Assembly: GCF_011493005.1 (NCBI RefSeq)
Contig: NZ_CP049158.1
Location: forward strand, 1,426,001-1,490,000
Origin: Caballeronia sp. SBC1
GTDB lineage: Bacteria; Pseudomonadota; Gammaproteobacteria; Burkholderiales; Burkholderiaceae
Direction: 5' to 3'
Length of the DNA: 64,000 nucleotides
The position numbers and the translations under genes were made by a program. A model generated the notes under the pieces. That model ran no database searches and was not told where the DNA came from. It saw only the letters and a program-made list of their open reading frames with translations. This document shows, piece by piece, positions 11,228 through 21,100 of the stretch. The first letter of the stretch is position 1; the number at the start of each line of letters is the position of its first letter.

Positions 11228-12302
11228 CGTCAACCTCATGGCGTAGGGAAACGCGCGCGCCCTTCACGGGCATCGGACCGTGGGCACGCTGCATGGTGAC
11301 GAGCACGGGTTGATCGGGCAGCGCATCGAGCATGACCGATACCGACAAGGCCGCGCCGTACCACTCCACCGAAGCGATGGTGCCATGCAGTTGGGCATCG
11401 CCCAGCGGCACGATCGAGAGACACTCGGGACGCACGCACGCGACATGCTCGCGATCGTCGTGACGGACATCGCCGATGGGGAACATGATGGACGGCGGCA
11501 ACAGGTTGGCCGCGCCTAGATAGCGCGCGACGAATGCGTCCTTCGGGTTGTCGTAGAGTTCGCGTGGCGTGCCGAGTTGCGCAATGCGGCCATCGCGCAT
11601 CAGCAACGTGCGGTCGGAAAGCACCAGCGCGTCGTCCTGATCGTGCGTGACGCACACGATCGTCAAGTTCGGCAAACGCTCATGCAACGCCTTGAGTTCG
11701 GTACGAACTGACGCGCGCAGATTGGCATCGAGTGCGGACAGCGGCTCGTCCAGCAGCAGCACGTCGGGTTCGATCACGAGCGCCCGCGCCAATGCCACGC
11801 GCTGCTGCATGCCGCCCGACAACTGCGCGGGCATCGTGTGCCCAGCGTCGCCGAGCTGCACTAGCTTGAGCGCATCGGCTACGCGCCGTGCAATCTCCCC
11901 TGCTTTCAGACGCCGCGCCCGCAGACCGAACGCGACGTTGTCGTACACCGACAAATGCGGAAACAGCGCATAACTTTGAAACAGCAAGCCGAGGTTGCGC
12001 TTGAACGGCGGCACATGCGTAAGGTCACGCCCAGCCACCGTCAACGTCCCCGCCAGCCCGTCCGCCTCAATGAAGCCCGCGATAAACCGCAGCAGCGTGG
12101 TCTTGCCGCAGCCGCTGCGGCCCAGCACGGTGAGCAGTTCCCCGCGCTCGATGGTCAACGACAGATCATCGAGCACGGTGCGTGTGCCAAAGCGCACGCT
12201 CAAGCGGTCTATACGCACGCCGCCGTGCGCGTGCTCATCTGAATCCACGGCGGCGGCTTCACGAGCGGCCGGAGCCAGCGTCAAAGTGTTCACGGTTCGC
12301 AT
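11205..12302 (-). CDS. phnT: 2-aminoethylphosphonate ABC transporter ATP-binding protein (PhnT-like)
   Basis: A 365-residue ATPase. Walker A is LGRSGCGKTTLLRF, the signature is QLSGGMQQRVALARAL, and Walker B is DVLLLDEPLSALDAN, followed by the switch His in VCVTHDQDDA. The C-terminal extension of about 120 residues is a TOBE-like regulatory domain (for example LHGTIASVEWYGAALSVSVM). It energises the PhnU/PhnV permease pair. It follows phnS by 54 bases. The TOBE domain and length are like those of spermidine/iron-type importers; AEP specificity is inferred from context. Confidence 0.92.
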   Translation of the reverse strand: MRTVNTLTLAPAAREAAAVDSDEHAHGGVRIDRLSVRFGTRTVLDDLSLTIERGELLTVLGRSGCGKTTLLRFIAGFIEADGLAGTLTVAGRDLTHVPPFKRNLGLLFQSYALFPHLSVYDNVAFGLRARRLKAGEIARRVADALKLVQLGDAGHTMPAQLSGGMQQRVALARALVIEPDVLLLDEPLSALDANLRASVRTELKALHERLPNLTIVCVTHDQDDALVLSDRTLLMRDGRIAQLGTPRELYDNPKDAFVARYLGAANLLPPSIMFPIGDVRHDDREHVACVRPECLSIVPLGDAQLHGTIASVEWYGAALSVSVMLDALPDQPVLVTMQRAHGPMPVKGARVSLRHEVDDVVLISE

Positions 12303-12356
12303 CCTTGAAAGCTTGGAGAAAACAGGACGAGCCCGAAGGTCAAAGAAAGCAAGGGC

Positions 12357-13448
12357 TTAAGACTTCGGCTTGACGACTTCGAGCTGCTTGTCGGAGTTGC
12401 CGATCACGTCGTTTTTCCAGCGTGCGGTCCATGCAGCCTTCTTCTCCATCACCTGGTTCCAGTCCACCGGAATCAGCTTCACGCCCGCGATCGCCTGCTT
12501 CACTGTCTCGCCATTCTTGCCTGCCAGCGGCACGTCGGTACGTCCCGGAATGCCATAGATATCCGGCACCTTCGACTGCACTTCCTTCGACATCAGGTAG
12601 TCCACCAGCTTCTTGCCTTCAGCCTGGTTCGGGCCGCCCTTGATCAGGCCGATTGCATAGGGCAACTGGAACGTGGTCGGTGCTTCGCCCGGTTTGGCCG
12701 AGAGGAAGATCGGCTTGAGCGACAGGCCGCCGTTGGTTGAGTCGTCCAGGTCCATCTGCAGGTCGCCGTTGGCGAACGCAATCTCGTTACGGGAGAGCAG
12801 GACGTCGAGGTAACCCGTGCCCTTGGTGTGGAATTTTGCGCTCTTTTCCAGATCCTTCAGGTAATCGAATGCCTTGTCTTCACCCATCAATGCGCTCGTC
12901 AGGATGATCACGGCCATGCCGTCACCAGCGGTAGCCGGATTCGAATAGGCAATCTTGCCGCTGAAGTCGGGATGCAGCAGATCAGCGAACGTCTTCGGCG
13001 CGGTCTTCGTGATTTCGGGGTTGATCGCGAACGAGAAATAGTTGTTCACGAAGGTCGCCCAGCTGCCGTCAGGCGCTTTCGCGATGGCCGGCACATTCTT
13101 GTAGTTGACGCTCTGGTACGGCTGCAGCAAGCCGCCTTGCGACGCCTGCTGAATGAACGGCGGCAGCGTGACGAGCACGTCCGCTTTCGGCGAATCCTTC
13201 TCCACCGTGGCGCGATTCACAACTTCCCCGCTACCCGCGATCACGATATTAACCTTCACGCCTTCCTTCTTTTCGAAGGCCGGCAATACGTCCTTGTAAA
13301 GATTTTCCAGGCCGTCGGCGCTGTAAAGCACGACTGCATCGGCAGCAAAAGCCGGTACGGTTACAGCGCTCGCGAAAGCGGCCACGGCCAGCGCCGGCAG
13401 CACGCGCTGTGCGACCAAGCGGGAAGCGGAAAAGCGATTTTTTGTCAT
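12357..13448 (-). CDS. phnS: 2-aminoethylphosphonate ABC transporter substrate-binding protein (PhnS-like)
   Basis: A 363-residue periplasmic binding protein with a clear Sec signal peptide (basic MTKNRFSASRLVAQR, hydrophobic VLPALAVAAFASAVTV, cleavage near PAFAADA). The mature protein begins AVVLYSADGLENLYKDVLPA, typical of the class 1/6 binding-protein family used for iron and phosphonates. The first in-frame upstream start would bury the signal peptide, so the ATG at 13448 is chosen; GGAG lies 11 bases upstream. It is the first gene of the importer unit and divergent from phnW. Confidence 0.92.
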   Translation of the reverse strand: MTKNRFSASRLVAQRVLPALAVAAFASAVTVPAFAADAVVLYSADGLENLYKDVLPAFEKKEGVKVNIVIAGSGEVVNRATVEKDSPKADVLVTLPPFIQQASQGGLLQPYQSVNYKNVPAIAKAPDGSWATFVNNYFSFAINPEITKTAPKTFADLLHPDFSGKIAYSNPATAGDGMAVIILTSALMGEDKAFDYLKDLEKSAKFHTKGTGYLDVLLSRNEIAFANGDLQMDLDDSTNGGLSLKPIFLSAKPGEAPTTFQLPYAIGLIKGGPNQAEGKKLVDYLMSKEVQSKVPDIYGIPGRTDVPLAGKNGETVKQAIAGVKLIPVDWNQVMEKKAAWTARWKNDVIGNSDKQLEVVKPKS

Positions 13449-13777
13449 GGTGCTTGTTTCTCCGGGAAGGCGGATACAACCAGGTGGCGTGAGGATAAAC
13501 ACACGTTTTTCCAGGCATCGGCTGGATTCTTTTGGATCCGGTGCGTCCGATGATTCATTGGCGCGGCGTCCCGAATTTCAGTCCGCCTGCTGCCCGAACG
13601 AAGGATCACAGAACTTCATGACAGCGCCATGACGATGCCACATTTTTCCAACAAAAAACACATTTCGCCAAAATTACGCTTAGACTATTTCATGCCTGCC
13701 GAGCGATGCTGAATCGTCGATTAAGCCGTCGACCCAACCATCGAATCGGCACTTGAAAGCTATGAATGGAGGAAAAC
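13449..13777. promoter_or_regulatory. Divergent phnS/phnW control region
   Basis: About 330 bases between divergently read phnS and phnW. The phnW half is unusually AT-rich (13635-13695) and contains the 10-mer TGCCACATTT at 13636-13645, shared with the phnA upstream region, followed by a related CACATTTCGCC. These are candidate binding sites for the cluster's DeoR-type regulator or for a Pho-type activator. I could not fix the -35/-10 boxes with confidence. Confidence 0.5.
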
Positions 13778-14914
13778 GTGATCAACGGAAGTGACCCGAT
13801 TTTGCTGACCCCTGGCCCACTGACTACATCGCCTGCCACTCGTCAGGCGATGCTTCGCGACTGGGGTTCCTGGGACGCGGCTTTCAACCGGATGACAAGC
13901 GATATCTGCCGCGATCTCCTGACGATCGTGTCTGGTCAAAAAGATTTTGTGTGCGTCCCCATGCAAGGCAGCGGCACGTTTTCCGTGGAAGCCGCGCTCG
14001 GCTCGCTCGTACCCCGCGAAGCGGTCGTGCTCGTGCCGAACAACGGCGCGTACTGCACACGCTTACTGAAAATACTCGAGCGGTTGGGGGTGGCATCGGT
14101 CGAGCTGAAGTTTCGCGATGACGAGCCGGCAAGCGTCGCGCGGATCGAGGAAATGTTTCGTCGTGAGCCGCGTATTACGCATGTGGCGCAGGTCCATCTG
14201 GAAACGAGCGCGGGCTTGCTGAACCCGCTCGACGACATCGCGGCGCTATGCAAACAACATGGCAAGAGCCTGATCGTCGATGCAATGAGTTCGTTCGGCG
14301 CGTTGCCTATCGATGTATCGAAGGGTGGCATTGATGCGGTGATCTCTGCCAGCGGCAAGTGTCTGGAAGGCGTACCGGGGATGGGTTTCGTGATCGTGCG
14401 ACGCACGCTGCTGGAAGCGTCGGCGGGTAACTCGCGCTCGCTCGCGCTGGATCTCCACGATCAATACGCGTACATGATGAAGACCACGCAATGGCGCTTT
14501 ACACCGCCTACCCACGTGGTGGCCGCCTTGCGCGCGGCGCTTGATCAGTTCATCGCGGAAGGGGGACAGCCGGCGCGTGGCGCGCGGTATCGCAGCAATT
14601 GCGCGGCATTGATCGAGGGAATGGCGGCGCTCGGTTTCAAGCCGTTCCTGGATGCTGCGGTGCAGGCCCCGGTGATCGTCACGTTCCATGCGCCGAGCGA
14701 TCCGGCCTACGATTTCAAGCGCTTTTATGAAGCCGTCCGCGAGGCGGGTTACGTCCTCTATCCGGGCAAGCTGACGGAAGTGGAGACGTTCCGCGTGGGG
14801 TGCATCGGCGCAATTGATGCGAACGAAATGTTCAACGCGGTAGCGGCCATCGGGCGGGCGCTGGGCACGCTGCATGTGCGCTTGGCGGACTTGACCGACT
14901 TGACGGCGGAGTGA
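13778..14914 (+). CDS. phnW: 2-aminoethylphosphonate--pyruvate transaminase
   Basis: A 378-residue PLP enzyme converting AEP and pyruvate to phosphonoacetaldehyde and alanine, the entry step of the pathway. The N-terminal signature is [20 protein letters not shown], then [13 protein letters not shown], the substrate/PLP region [14 protein letters not shown], the PLP Asp in [13 protein letters not shown], and the PLP lysine in [18 protein letters not shown]. The GTG at 13778 is preferred because GGAGG stands five bases upstream; an ATG four codons earlier has no such site. It is divergent from phnS and converges with the DeoR-type regulator. Confidence 0.95.
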   Translation: MINGSDPILLTPGPLTTSPATRQAMLRDWGSWDAAFNRMTSDICRDLLTIVSGQKDFVCVPMQGSGTFSVEAALGSLVPREAVVLVPNNGAYCTRLLKILERLGVASVELKFRDDEPASVARIEEMFRREPRITHVAQVHLETSAGLLNPLDDIAALCKQHGKSLIVDAMSSFGALPIDVSKGGIDAVISASGKCLEGVPGMGFVIVRRTLLEASAGNSRSLALDLHDQYAYMMKTTQWRFTPPTHVVAALRAALDQFIAEGGQPARGARYRSNCAALIEGMAALGFKPFLDAAVQAPVIVTFHAPSDPAYDFKRFYEAVREAGYVLYPGKLTEVETFRVGCIGAIDANEMFNAVAAIGRALGTLHVRLADLTDLTAE

Positions 14915-14937
14915 GGTCGGCCGTGCAGCCCGGGCAC

Positions 14938-15693
14938 TCAGGCGATCAACAGCTCCGGTCCGCGTGCGGCAATTGCGCGGCGCATGGCTTTGTCGGGCGC
15001 GACTTCCGTGATCAGGTAACGCGCCTTCTCGAAGTCGCGGATACGCACGGGCGTGACGTTACCGAACTTCGAGTTGTCCGCAACGATAGCCGCCGCGCTC
15101 GCCGCCAGGATCATGCGGCTGCGCACTTCCGCGGCGAGACGCGAGTAGTCGGTCAGGAAGCCTTCGGGCGTAATTGCGCCCGCGCCAACGAACGCGAAGT
15201 CCACGTGATATTGCGAGAGTTGCTGCACCGTATCAAGGCCGAATACCGCGTCCTCGTGGTCCGAGAGCTCGCCGCCGAACAGCGTGACCTTGTTGTCGTT
15301 GCGGCGGCCGAGCAGCAGCGCGATACGCCAGTCGTTGGTGTAGACCATCAACCGGTGCCGGTCCCCCAGCGCGCGCGCGACGGCTTGGGTCGTGCTGCCC
15401 GAGTCGATGATCACCGACGCGCCGTCGGGTACGAGTTGCGCGGCACGCTCGCCGATCGCGCGCTTGGCGGCTGCGTTCGCGGCTTCCCGCACGTCGAGGT
15501 CCGGCTCCCGGCGATCGTTCGACAACGCGCCGCCGTGGGTGGTCGCGATCAGGCCGCGTTCGGCGAGGGCGTTGAGGTCGCGCCGGATCGTCTCGCGCGA
15601 CACGTCGAGTGCGCGCACGAGTTCGGCGACCGACAACGCGCCGTTCTTCGACAACTCCGACAGGATGTATTGATGACGTTGTTCGGCGAGCAT
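14938..15693 (-). CDS. DeoR/GlpR-family transcriptional regulator of the phosphonate cluster
   Basis: A 251-residue regulator beginning MLAEQRHQYILSELSKNG. The winged helix-turn-helix is in LSVAELVRALDVSRETIRRD, near-consensus for the DeoR family. The C-terminal sugar-phosphate-isomerase-like effector domain is marked by VIIDSGSTTQAVARAL, TLFGGELSDHEDAVFG and FVGAGAITPEGFLTDYS. It probably senses a phosphorylated or phosphonate intermediate and represses the phn genes. It is divergent from the FAD oxidoreductase gene, with a palindrome in the short gap. An upstream start at 15741 is possible but adds a non-family leader. Confidence 0.9.
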   Translation of the reverse strand: MLAEQRHQYILSELSKNGALSVAELVRALDVSRETIRRDLNALAERGLIATTHGGALSNDRREPDLDVREAANAAAKRAIGERAAQLVPDGASVIIDSGSTTQAVARALGDRHRLMVYTNDWRIALLLGRRNDNKVTLFGGELSDHEDAVFGLDTVQQLSQYHVDFAFVGAGAITPEGFLTDYSRLAAEVRSRMILAASAAAIVADNSKFGNVTPVRIRDFEKARYLITEVAPDKAMRRAIAARGPELLIA

Positions 15694-15761
15694 CGAGTGC
15701 GGCCGGGCATGCCGGCAATGAATGAACGAGCGGATGGACAAACAGGATAAACACGGAACCG

Positions 15762-15779
15762 CGCGTATTGTAGTACGCG
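15762..15779. promoter_or_regulatory. Palindrome in the divergent DeoR/FAD-oxidoreductase gap
   Basis: A perfect inverted repeat, CGCGTA-TTGTAG-TACGCG, lies in the 102-base gap between the regulator and the FAD enzyme. It is a candidate operator for autoregulation and control of the divergent gene. The assignment is inferred from position. Confidence 0.45.
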
Positions 15780-15795
15780 AAAGGCCGCCACACGG

Positions 15796-16983
15796 ATGAC
15801 CATGACAACCCTACGCATGCCCCACACTCCCCATCACACCGACGTTGCTATTATCGGCGCCGGCATTCTCGGACTCGCGCATGCCTATGCGTTCGCTAAA
15901 CGCGGCTTGCGCGTCACCGTATTCGAGCGCAGCGGCACGCCGGTCGGCGCGTCCATCAGAAATTTTGGCATGGTGCTGGTGACCGGCCAGCCGCCGGGCG
16001 CAATGCATGCGCTTGCGCAGGCATCGCGGAAAATATGGCTCGACTGGGCATCCGGCGCGGCGCTGCATGTCAGGCGTTCCGGCTCGCTGATGTTCGCCCG
16101 CAGCGCGGCCGAGGCGCAAGTGATGGAGGCGTTCGCGGCAACGCGCGCCGAGGCGGCGGGCTACGACGCCACGTTGCTTTCGCGCGCCGCGCTCGACGAT
16201 CTCTACGACGGCCGCTTCCGGAAACATCGCGCCGCACTGCATGGGCGTGCCGATTTGCAGGTGTTTTCGCGCGAGGCGGTGCCTGCGCTCATCGACTATT
16301 TGCGGCGTGTGTTCAACGTGGATTTTCGCTTCGGGACGCTCGTGCAGGATGTGGATAGCGGGCGGGTCGAGACGACTGCGGGCCCATGGCGAGCGGAGCA
16401 TGTGGTGGTTTGCGCGGGACACGATTACCTGTCGCTGCTCGCGCCGCAACTCGCTGTGCTGGAACCGCAGGTGTGCCGGTTGCAGATGCTGCGCGTCCGG
16501 CCAACGGCGCCTTTAGCCCTCGATCATGCCGTACTGACGGGGCTAAGCTGCCTGCATTACGGTGCGTTCTCGGACCTTCCCGAAGCCGCCGCATTGCGAG
16601 CGGAAGTGGCCACGCGGGAACCCGCGTTGCTCGAGCATGGTATTCATCTGCTGGCGAGCCCGACGCCTGTGGGCGATCTGATCGTAGGCGACTCGCACGA
16701 TTATGGCGATGATCCGTCACCGTTCAATGCGCAGGCTATCGATGAAATCCTGCTCGGCCTGGCCGAGGACACGATCGGCGGTACGTTGCGGGTCGTCGAG
16801 CGGTGGCAGGGCGTGTATGGCGCGCGGACCGGGAAGTCGGACGCACCGTTTTCTGTTCTGCGGGCCGCGCCGAATGTGACCGGTGTGTACATGCATAGCG
16901 GCGTAGGCATGAGCGTCGGGCCGGCGCTGGGCGAGCGCGTAGTCAGTCATCTGATTGACGGGGCAGCGCTGCCCACGGCGTGA
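15796..16983 (+). CDS. FAD-dependent oxidoreductase of phosphonate clusters (HpnW type)
   Basis: A 395-residue DAO/glycine-oxidase-fold flavoprotein. The dinucleotide-binding motif is DVAIIGAGILGLAHAYAFAK with FERSGTPVGASIRNFGMV; the C-terminal FAD contact is MHSGVGMSVGPALGERV. This corresponds to the TIGR-type FAD oxidoreductase repeatedly found with AEP genes. Related enzymes have been linked to oxidative deamination of AEP or N-alkylated AEP to phosphonoacetaldehyde; here that would feed phnY. There is no signal peptide. It is divergent from the DeoR regulator. Substrate is inferred from genomic context. Confidence 0.88.
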   Translation: MTMTTLRMPHTPHHTDVAIIGAGILGLAHAYAFAKRGLRVTVFERSGTPVGASIRNFGMVLVTGQPPGAMHALAQASRKIWLDWASGAALHVRRSGSLMFARSAAEAQVMEAFAATRAEAAGYDATLLSRAALDDLYDGRFRKHRAALHGRADLQVFSREAVPALIDYLRRVFNVDFRFGTLVQDVDSGRVETTAGPWRAEHVVVCAGHDYLSLLAPQLAVLEPQVCRLQMLRVRPTAPLALDHAVLTGLSCLHYGAFSDLPEAAALRAEVATREPALLEHGIHLLASPTPVGDLIVGDSHDYGDDPSPFNAQAIDEILLGLAEDTIGGTLRVVERWQGVYGARTGKSDAPFSVLRAAPNVTGVYMHSGVGMSVGPALGERVVSHLIDGAALPTA

Positions 16984-17158
16984 CAACTTGTCGCGGCCGC
17001 AACACCTTGGCAGCGCGACCGGGTGTCCTGCGGCTGCGACACCAGGCTTCATTTAGCCAGGGGCAAGAGTCTGTTTCCTCGCTGCAGGGCAATGAATGCG
17101 CCCCGGCCGGATAAACTCGACGCCTGTTCTTTTCTGCGACCGCGCGGAGTATTGATCG

Positions 17159-17344
17159 ATGAGTTACAAGAAAGGCATTGTGCTGGAGATCCAGTTTCCG
17201 CCCGAGCGTCTGAACGACGGCGCGGGAGACCCTTACTGGATCGACCTGACGCTCGACGAAGCACGCCGCCTCCACGATCAGCTTGCGAGGCGTTTCGCGA
17301 GCGAGGCGCAGGCGAATCAGCCGCTTGATACGTTCACCATGTAA
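17159..17344 (+). CDS. Small conserved hypothetical protein
   Basis: A 61-residue soluble protein starting MSYKKGIVLEIQFPPERLND and ending in a Q/N/T-rich tail. The pattern is a beta strand, then a helix (LDEARRLHDQLARRF). There is no signal peptide. It sits alone between the AEP island and a minus-strand exported protein. The family was not recognised. Confidence 0.65.
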   Translation: MSYKKGIVLEIQFPPERLNDGAGDPYWIDLTLDEARRLHDQLARRFASEAQANQPLDTFTM

Positions 17345-17491
17345 TGACTGGGCTGGCGGCCGCGCTGCCCTTCAGGCCAACCCCTCAGCCTCCCGAGCCC
17401 CGTAGCTCATCTTGTCGGCCGACGTGCGCGCCGGCACGCAGCACGTGTCCTCCACACCGTCTCTTTCACGTTGCGCACCGCAGCACGTGCC

Positions 17492-18007
17492 TCACCCCCC
17501 GTTGCAGGTGGGGCTCGACAGATTGCGAAAACGGTTCGGCCAGTCGCCCGACATGGCCGCCTGTGCCGCTGCCAGCGGCATGTCGCCCGTACACACGCAG
17601 CGCTTCAGAAACACCGCCAGCCGTTCCTTGCGGCGCTGCCCCGCACGCCCGTCCCAGCGGCGGATATCAAGGTTCGCCGCCGCGGTCGGCGAACCGCCCA
17701 GCAGGATCGGCATACGGTGATCGAGCGCGTAGTCCGAAGCGCTCTGCGCGTCAACATGGCGTTGAGTCAGCAGTTGCTCCTTCTGGCGCTGCAAGGTGTC
17801 GAAGGGAGGCAGGACGTCGTCGGCATAACCGGGGCGGCAGATCGTGTCCACGATGGTCGCCTGGGTCACGCGCGGGTCAAGCAGCTCGGGTTTTTGCGCG
17901 TGAGCCGGCACGCTGCCAGCCGAAAGCGCAAGCAGGAACCATACGGTGGCAACACGCCGGCGACTGTGGCGGCGGTGACGGTGATGCGAAAGAAACCTTC
18001 TATTCAT
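17492..18007 (-). CDS. Exported protein resembling HNH-like LDH-x-P-x-x-LGG proteins
   Basis: A 171-residue protein with a His/Arg-rich leader, a hydrophobic segment (VATVWFLLALSAGSVPAHA) and a predicted signal cleavage at AHA-QK. The mature part has CRPGYADDVLPP, the motif YALDHRMPILLGGSP and a C-terminal LAAAQAAMSGDW. This order resembles exported HNH-fold proteins that carry LDH-x-x-P-L-x-L-GG and AQ-x-x-x-x-x-DW blocks, but other nuclease residues are not obvious. Nuclease activity is a guess. It is followed upstream by the large kinase gene on the same strand. Confidence 0.7.
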   Translation of the reverse strand: MNRRFLSHHRHRRHSRRRVATVWFLLALSAGSVPAHAQKPELLDPRVTQATIVDTICRPGYADDVLPPFDTLQRQKEQLLTQRHVDAQSASDYALDHRMPILLGGSPTAAANLDIRRWDGRAGQRRKERLAVFLKRCVCTGDMPLAAAQAAMSGDWPNRFRNLSSPTCNGG

Positions 18008-18172
18008 TCGGCGATCGGGCCGCGCCAGAAACGCAACGGCCCTATGTCGGAGCGAGAGGAGGGGCTAATTAAAACACATGCGCGTTCCAGGAACGGAATC
18101 GAACATTAATCACGACCGTGGAATGATCCGCGTCGAGCAACCCCAATCGATAGTAAAGCGCCCTGGGAAGGC

Positions 18173-21100
18173 TTAGACCGGGTGCTGCTCGAGCGCCGCC
18201 TGGAGCGCTATTGCTTCGTCGTGGAAACGCGCATAGGCCGCGTGGATCGCCGCGGTGTCGTAGCCTTGTCCTGACTTACTGGCGCATGCGTGCTGCAGAC
18301 TCAGGCAGGCATCGGAGAAAGACGTGGCGCCGATCACGAACGCCGCCCCCTTCATCCGATGCGCCAGTTCGAGCAGACGGTGAAAGTCCGCCGATGCGAA
18401 CGCCCGGCGCGCCTCCTCGAGATCATGCCGGTTCGCCGACTTCAATGCATCGACCAGGGCGGCGGCCTGGTCCCCGAAACCGTTGAGTTGGTCCGCGTTG
18501 AAACGCGGGACCGTGGAGGGGGAAACGGTCGTACCTGGTTCCGGAGCGGCGTGATCGACTGCTTGAGCAGCCTCGGACGCTGTATCCGAGGGGCCGTCGA
18601 ACGCGCCGGTCAGTTGCCCGGGATAGGAAACGGACATGCCGAGTGCAGCTGAAACGGCACCACCTACGGCCCGGTTCGCCGGGAAGGTTTGAGTGGGGCC
18701 ATAGGTATCGGCAAACGCATGACCTTGCGCAGAAGACCTTGCAGAACCAATCGATGCGGTCGACACATGCATGGGTGCAGCAGCGCCCAATACACGCTCG
18801 AAGAAGGATCTGGAATGCGATGGTCGTGTCGGATGTCGTCGGGCTCGAGTGGCAACATGCAACGCGTCGCTCTGCAGGGCGCCCTTCGCGGCGGCCTTCA
18901 TCCCCCGCTCATCGCGCATGGCACTTTCCAGCGCGCGTTGCAGGGCATCGAGCCCAAGCGGTTTGACAAGACACAACGTCATGCCTGCGTCGAGCGCTTG
19001 AGTCAACGCCTCGGGCTGCGCGTTCGCCGTCACGCCTATGATGGGCGTCGGCTTTGGACCAGCGTTCGCACGCGTCAGCGCCAGTTCGCGCGCACGAATG
19101 GCACGCGCAAGATCCTCGCCGCTCATCGTGGGCATGGAACAATCAGTCAGGATCAGGTCAAACGGAGCGCCCTCTTGCCGCTGCCGCTCCCAACGGGCGA
19201 AAGCATCGTCGCCATCGTTCGCCGTTTCAATCACGCAGCCGAGCGTATTCAACTGGCTCGCAAGCAGGATGCGATTGGCCGGATGATCGTCGACAACGAG
19301 TACATGCAGACCGAGCAAGCCGTGCGTGTCGAGCCCGGGCGTGTGCGCGGGCGCAAGCGTTTTTAGCGGTGGGCGGGCTACAGGCAAGCATACCCGCGCG
19401 GTAAAGCGGCTTCCCTGCCCGGGCTTGCTGGACAACCGGATCGTGCCACCCATCATGGTCATCAAGCGGCGGCAGATGGTGAGGCCAAGACCGGTGCCGC
19501 CGAAGCGGCCGGGGCGCTCCTGTCGCGCCTGCGCGAACGGAGCGAACAACAACGCTTGCTGATCCGCTGCAATGCCGATGCCAGTATCAGAAACTGCCAG
19601 CAACAGTTCGCGGCGTGCGATGCGAGCATCGTCATCGAGAAGTCCATGCGCGTGGCCCTTCCTCACCGCCCCGATCGCATACTCGAGCGTCACGTGTCCC
19701 GCATCCGTAAACTTGATCGCATTCGACAACAGATTGCCCAGCACTTGCCTCAGCCGCAGCGCGTCAGCCATTACCCACACGCGCTCATGCTCCTGACGAC
19801 CACGCACGCGCACAACCAGCGCGACGCCTTTGCTGCGCGCCGCCGGCTCATAGATCGCCACCACGCTTTTCACCCATTCGCCAAATTCCAGCGGTGCGGC
19901 GGTCAACACGAGCCGCCCGGCTTCGATCTTCGCCATGTCGAGGATATCGTCGATCATTCCAAGCAGATCATGTGCTGCCTGATGCGCCGTGCCCAGCGCC
20001 CGCTCAGTCGATGCGCGGTCGCCCGGACTGCGCAATTCGAGTTCCAGAAGTCCGAGCACGGCGTTCATCGGCGTTCGGATTTCGTGGCTCATGGTGGCGA
20101 GGAACGTGGACTTCGCGCGGTTCGCGGTTTCGGCTTCTTCCTTTGCCAAGCGCATCGCATGTTCGGCCGCCCGCCGGCGTGCAATCTGCGCTTTCAACGA
20201 CACCGCCCAGCCGATCAACAACGCCAGCAGGGCCGCACCCAGCAGCGCGCCGAAAATCACTTGCGGACGCCGCCGCTCCCACTGGCTCTCAGGGTGTTCG
20301 ATGAGCATCCAGCGGCGGCGAATGGCATCGAGCTCGGTGGGCTGCATGTGTTCGATCGCGCGGTTCATGATCGCCAGCAGCATGGGCTGATTACGCGCGA
20401 TGAGAAAACCGTGCTGTACGGGCTGAGCGGAGAACGCGCCCGTGATGACAAGCTTGTTGCGATACGGATTGCCCACTGCATAGTTGGCGAAGGTCATGTC
20501 GATGATGGTCGCGTCGGCCTGGCCATTCACCACGGCATCGAACTGGCCATTGATCGGCGATGTCTCGACGATACGCACCGATGGCATGCGCTCACGCAAC
20601 ATGCTCATGAGCGCATGATTGCGCCAGAGCGCAACGCGCTTGCCGGCAAGCGCCTGCGCGTCGCGCAGCGGCTCAGCTCCAGCCCGCGTCAGGATCACAA
20701 GCACGCCTTCGCCATAAGGTTTGCTTGGCGCGAACTCTGGCGGGATCTGCCCCGCGCTCAGCCCGTAGGCGATCAGGCTCGCGCGGCCGTCGCCCAGGTC
20801 ATTGGTGACCCGCTCTGTCGAACCGCGCAGGTGGCCTTCGAAGCTGAGGCCCGTGAGGGCGCCAATAGCCGCAAGCATATCGATTGCCAGACCCGCGGGC
20901 TTACCGCTTGAATCGCGGAATGTCATGGGCGCGGCGTCCGCATACATGGAGTAGTCGATCACCGGATGCGCGCTTATCCAGGCACGTTGTGCATCGCTTA
21001 GCGTAAGCGGCCGGGTGAACGTCACCGCAGCGGCAGCGGCCCATCGCGCACGCACTTCGAGCAGAAAGCGGGGCGGCAGCGCGGCGAGCGCCGCATCCAC

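Noticed and set aside
19556..20911. 451-codon plus-strand frame inside the hybrid kinase gene
   Set aside because: Long but antisense to HisKA, HATPase and flytrap domains; His/Arg-rich with no domain pattern.
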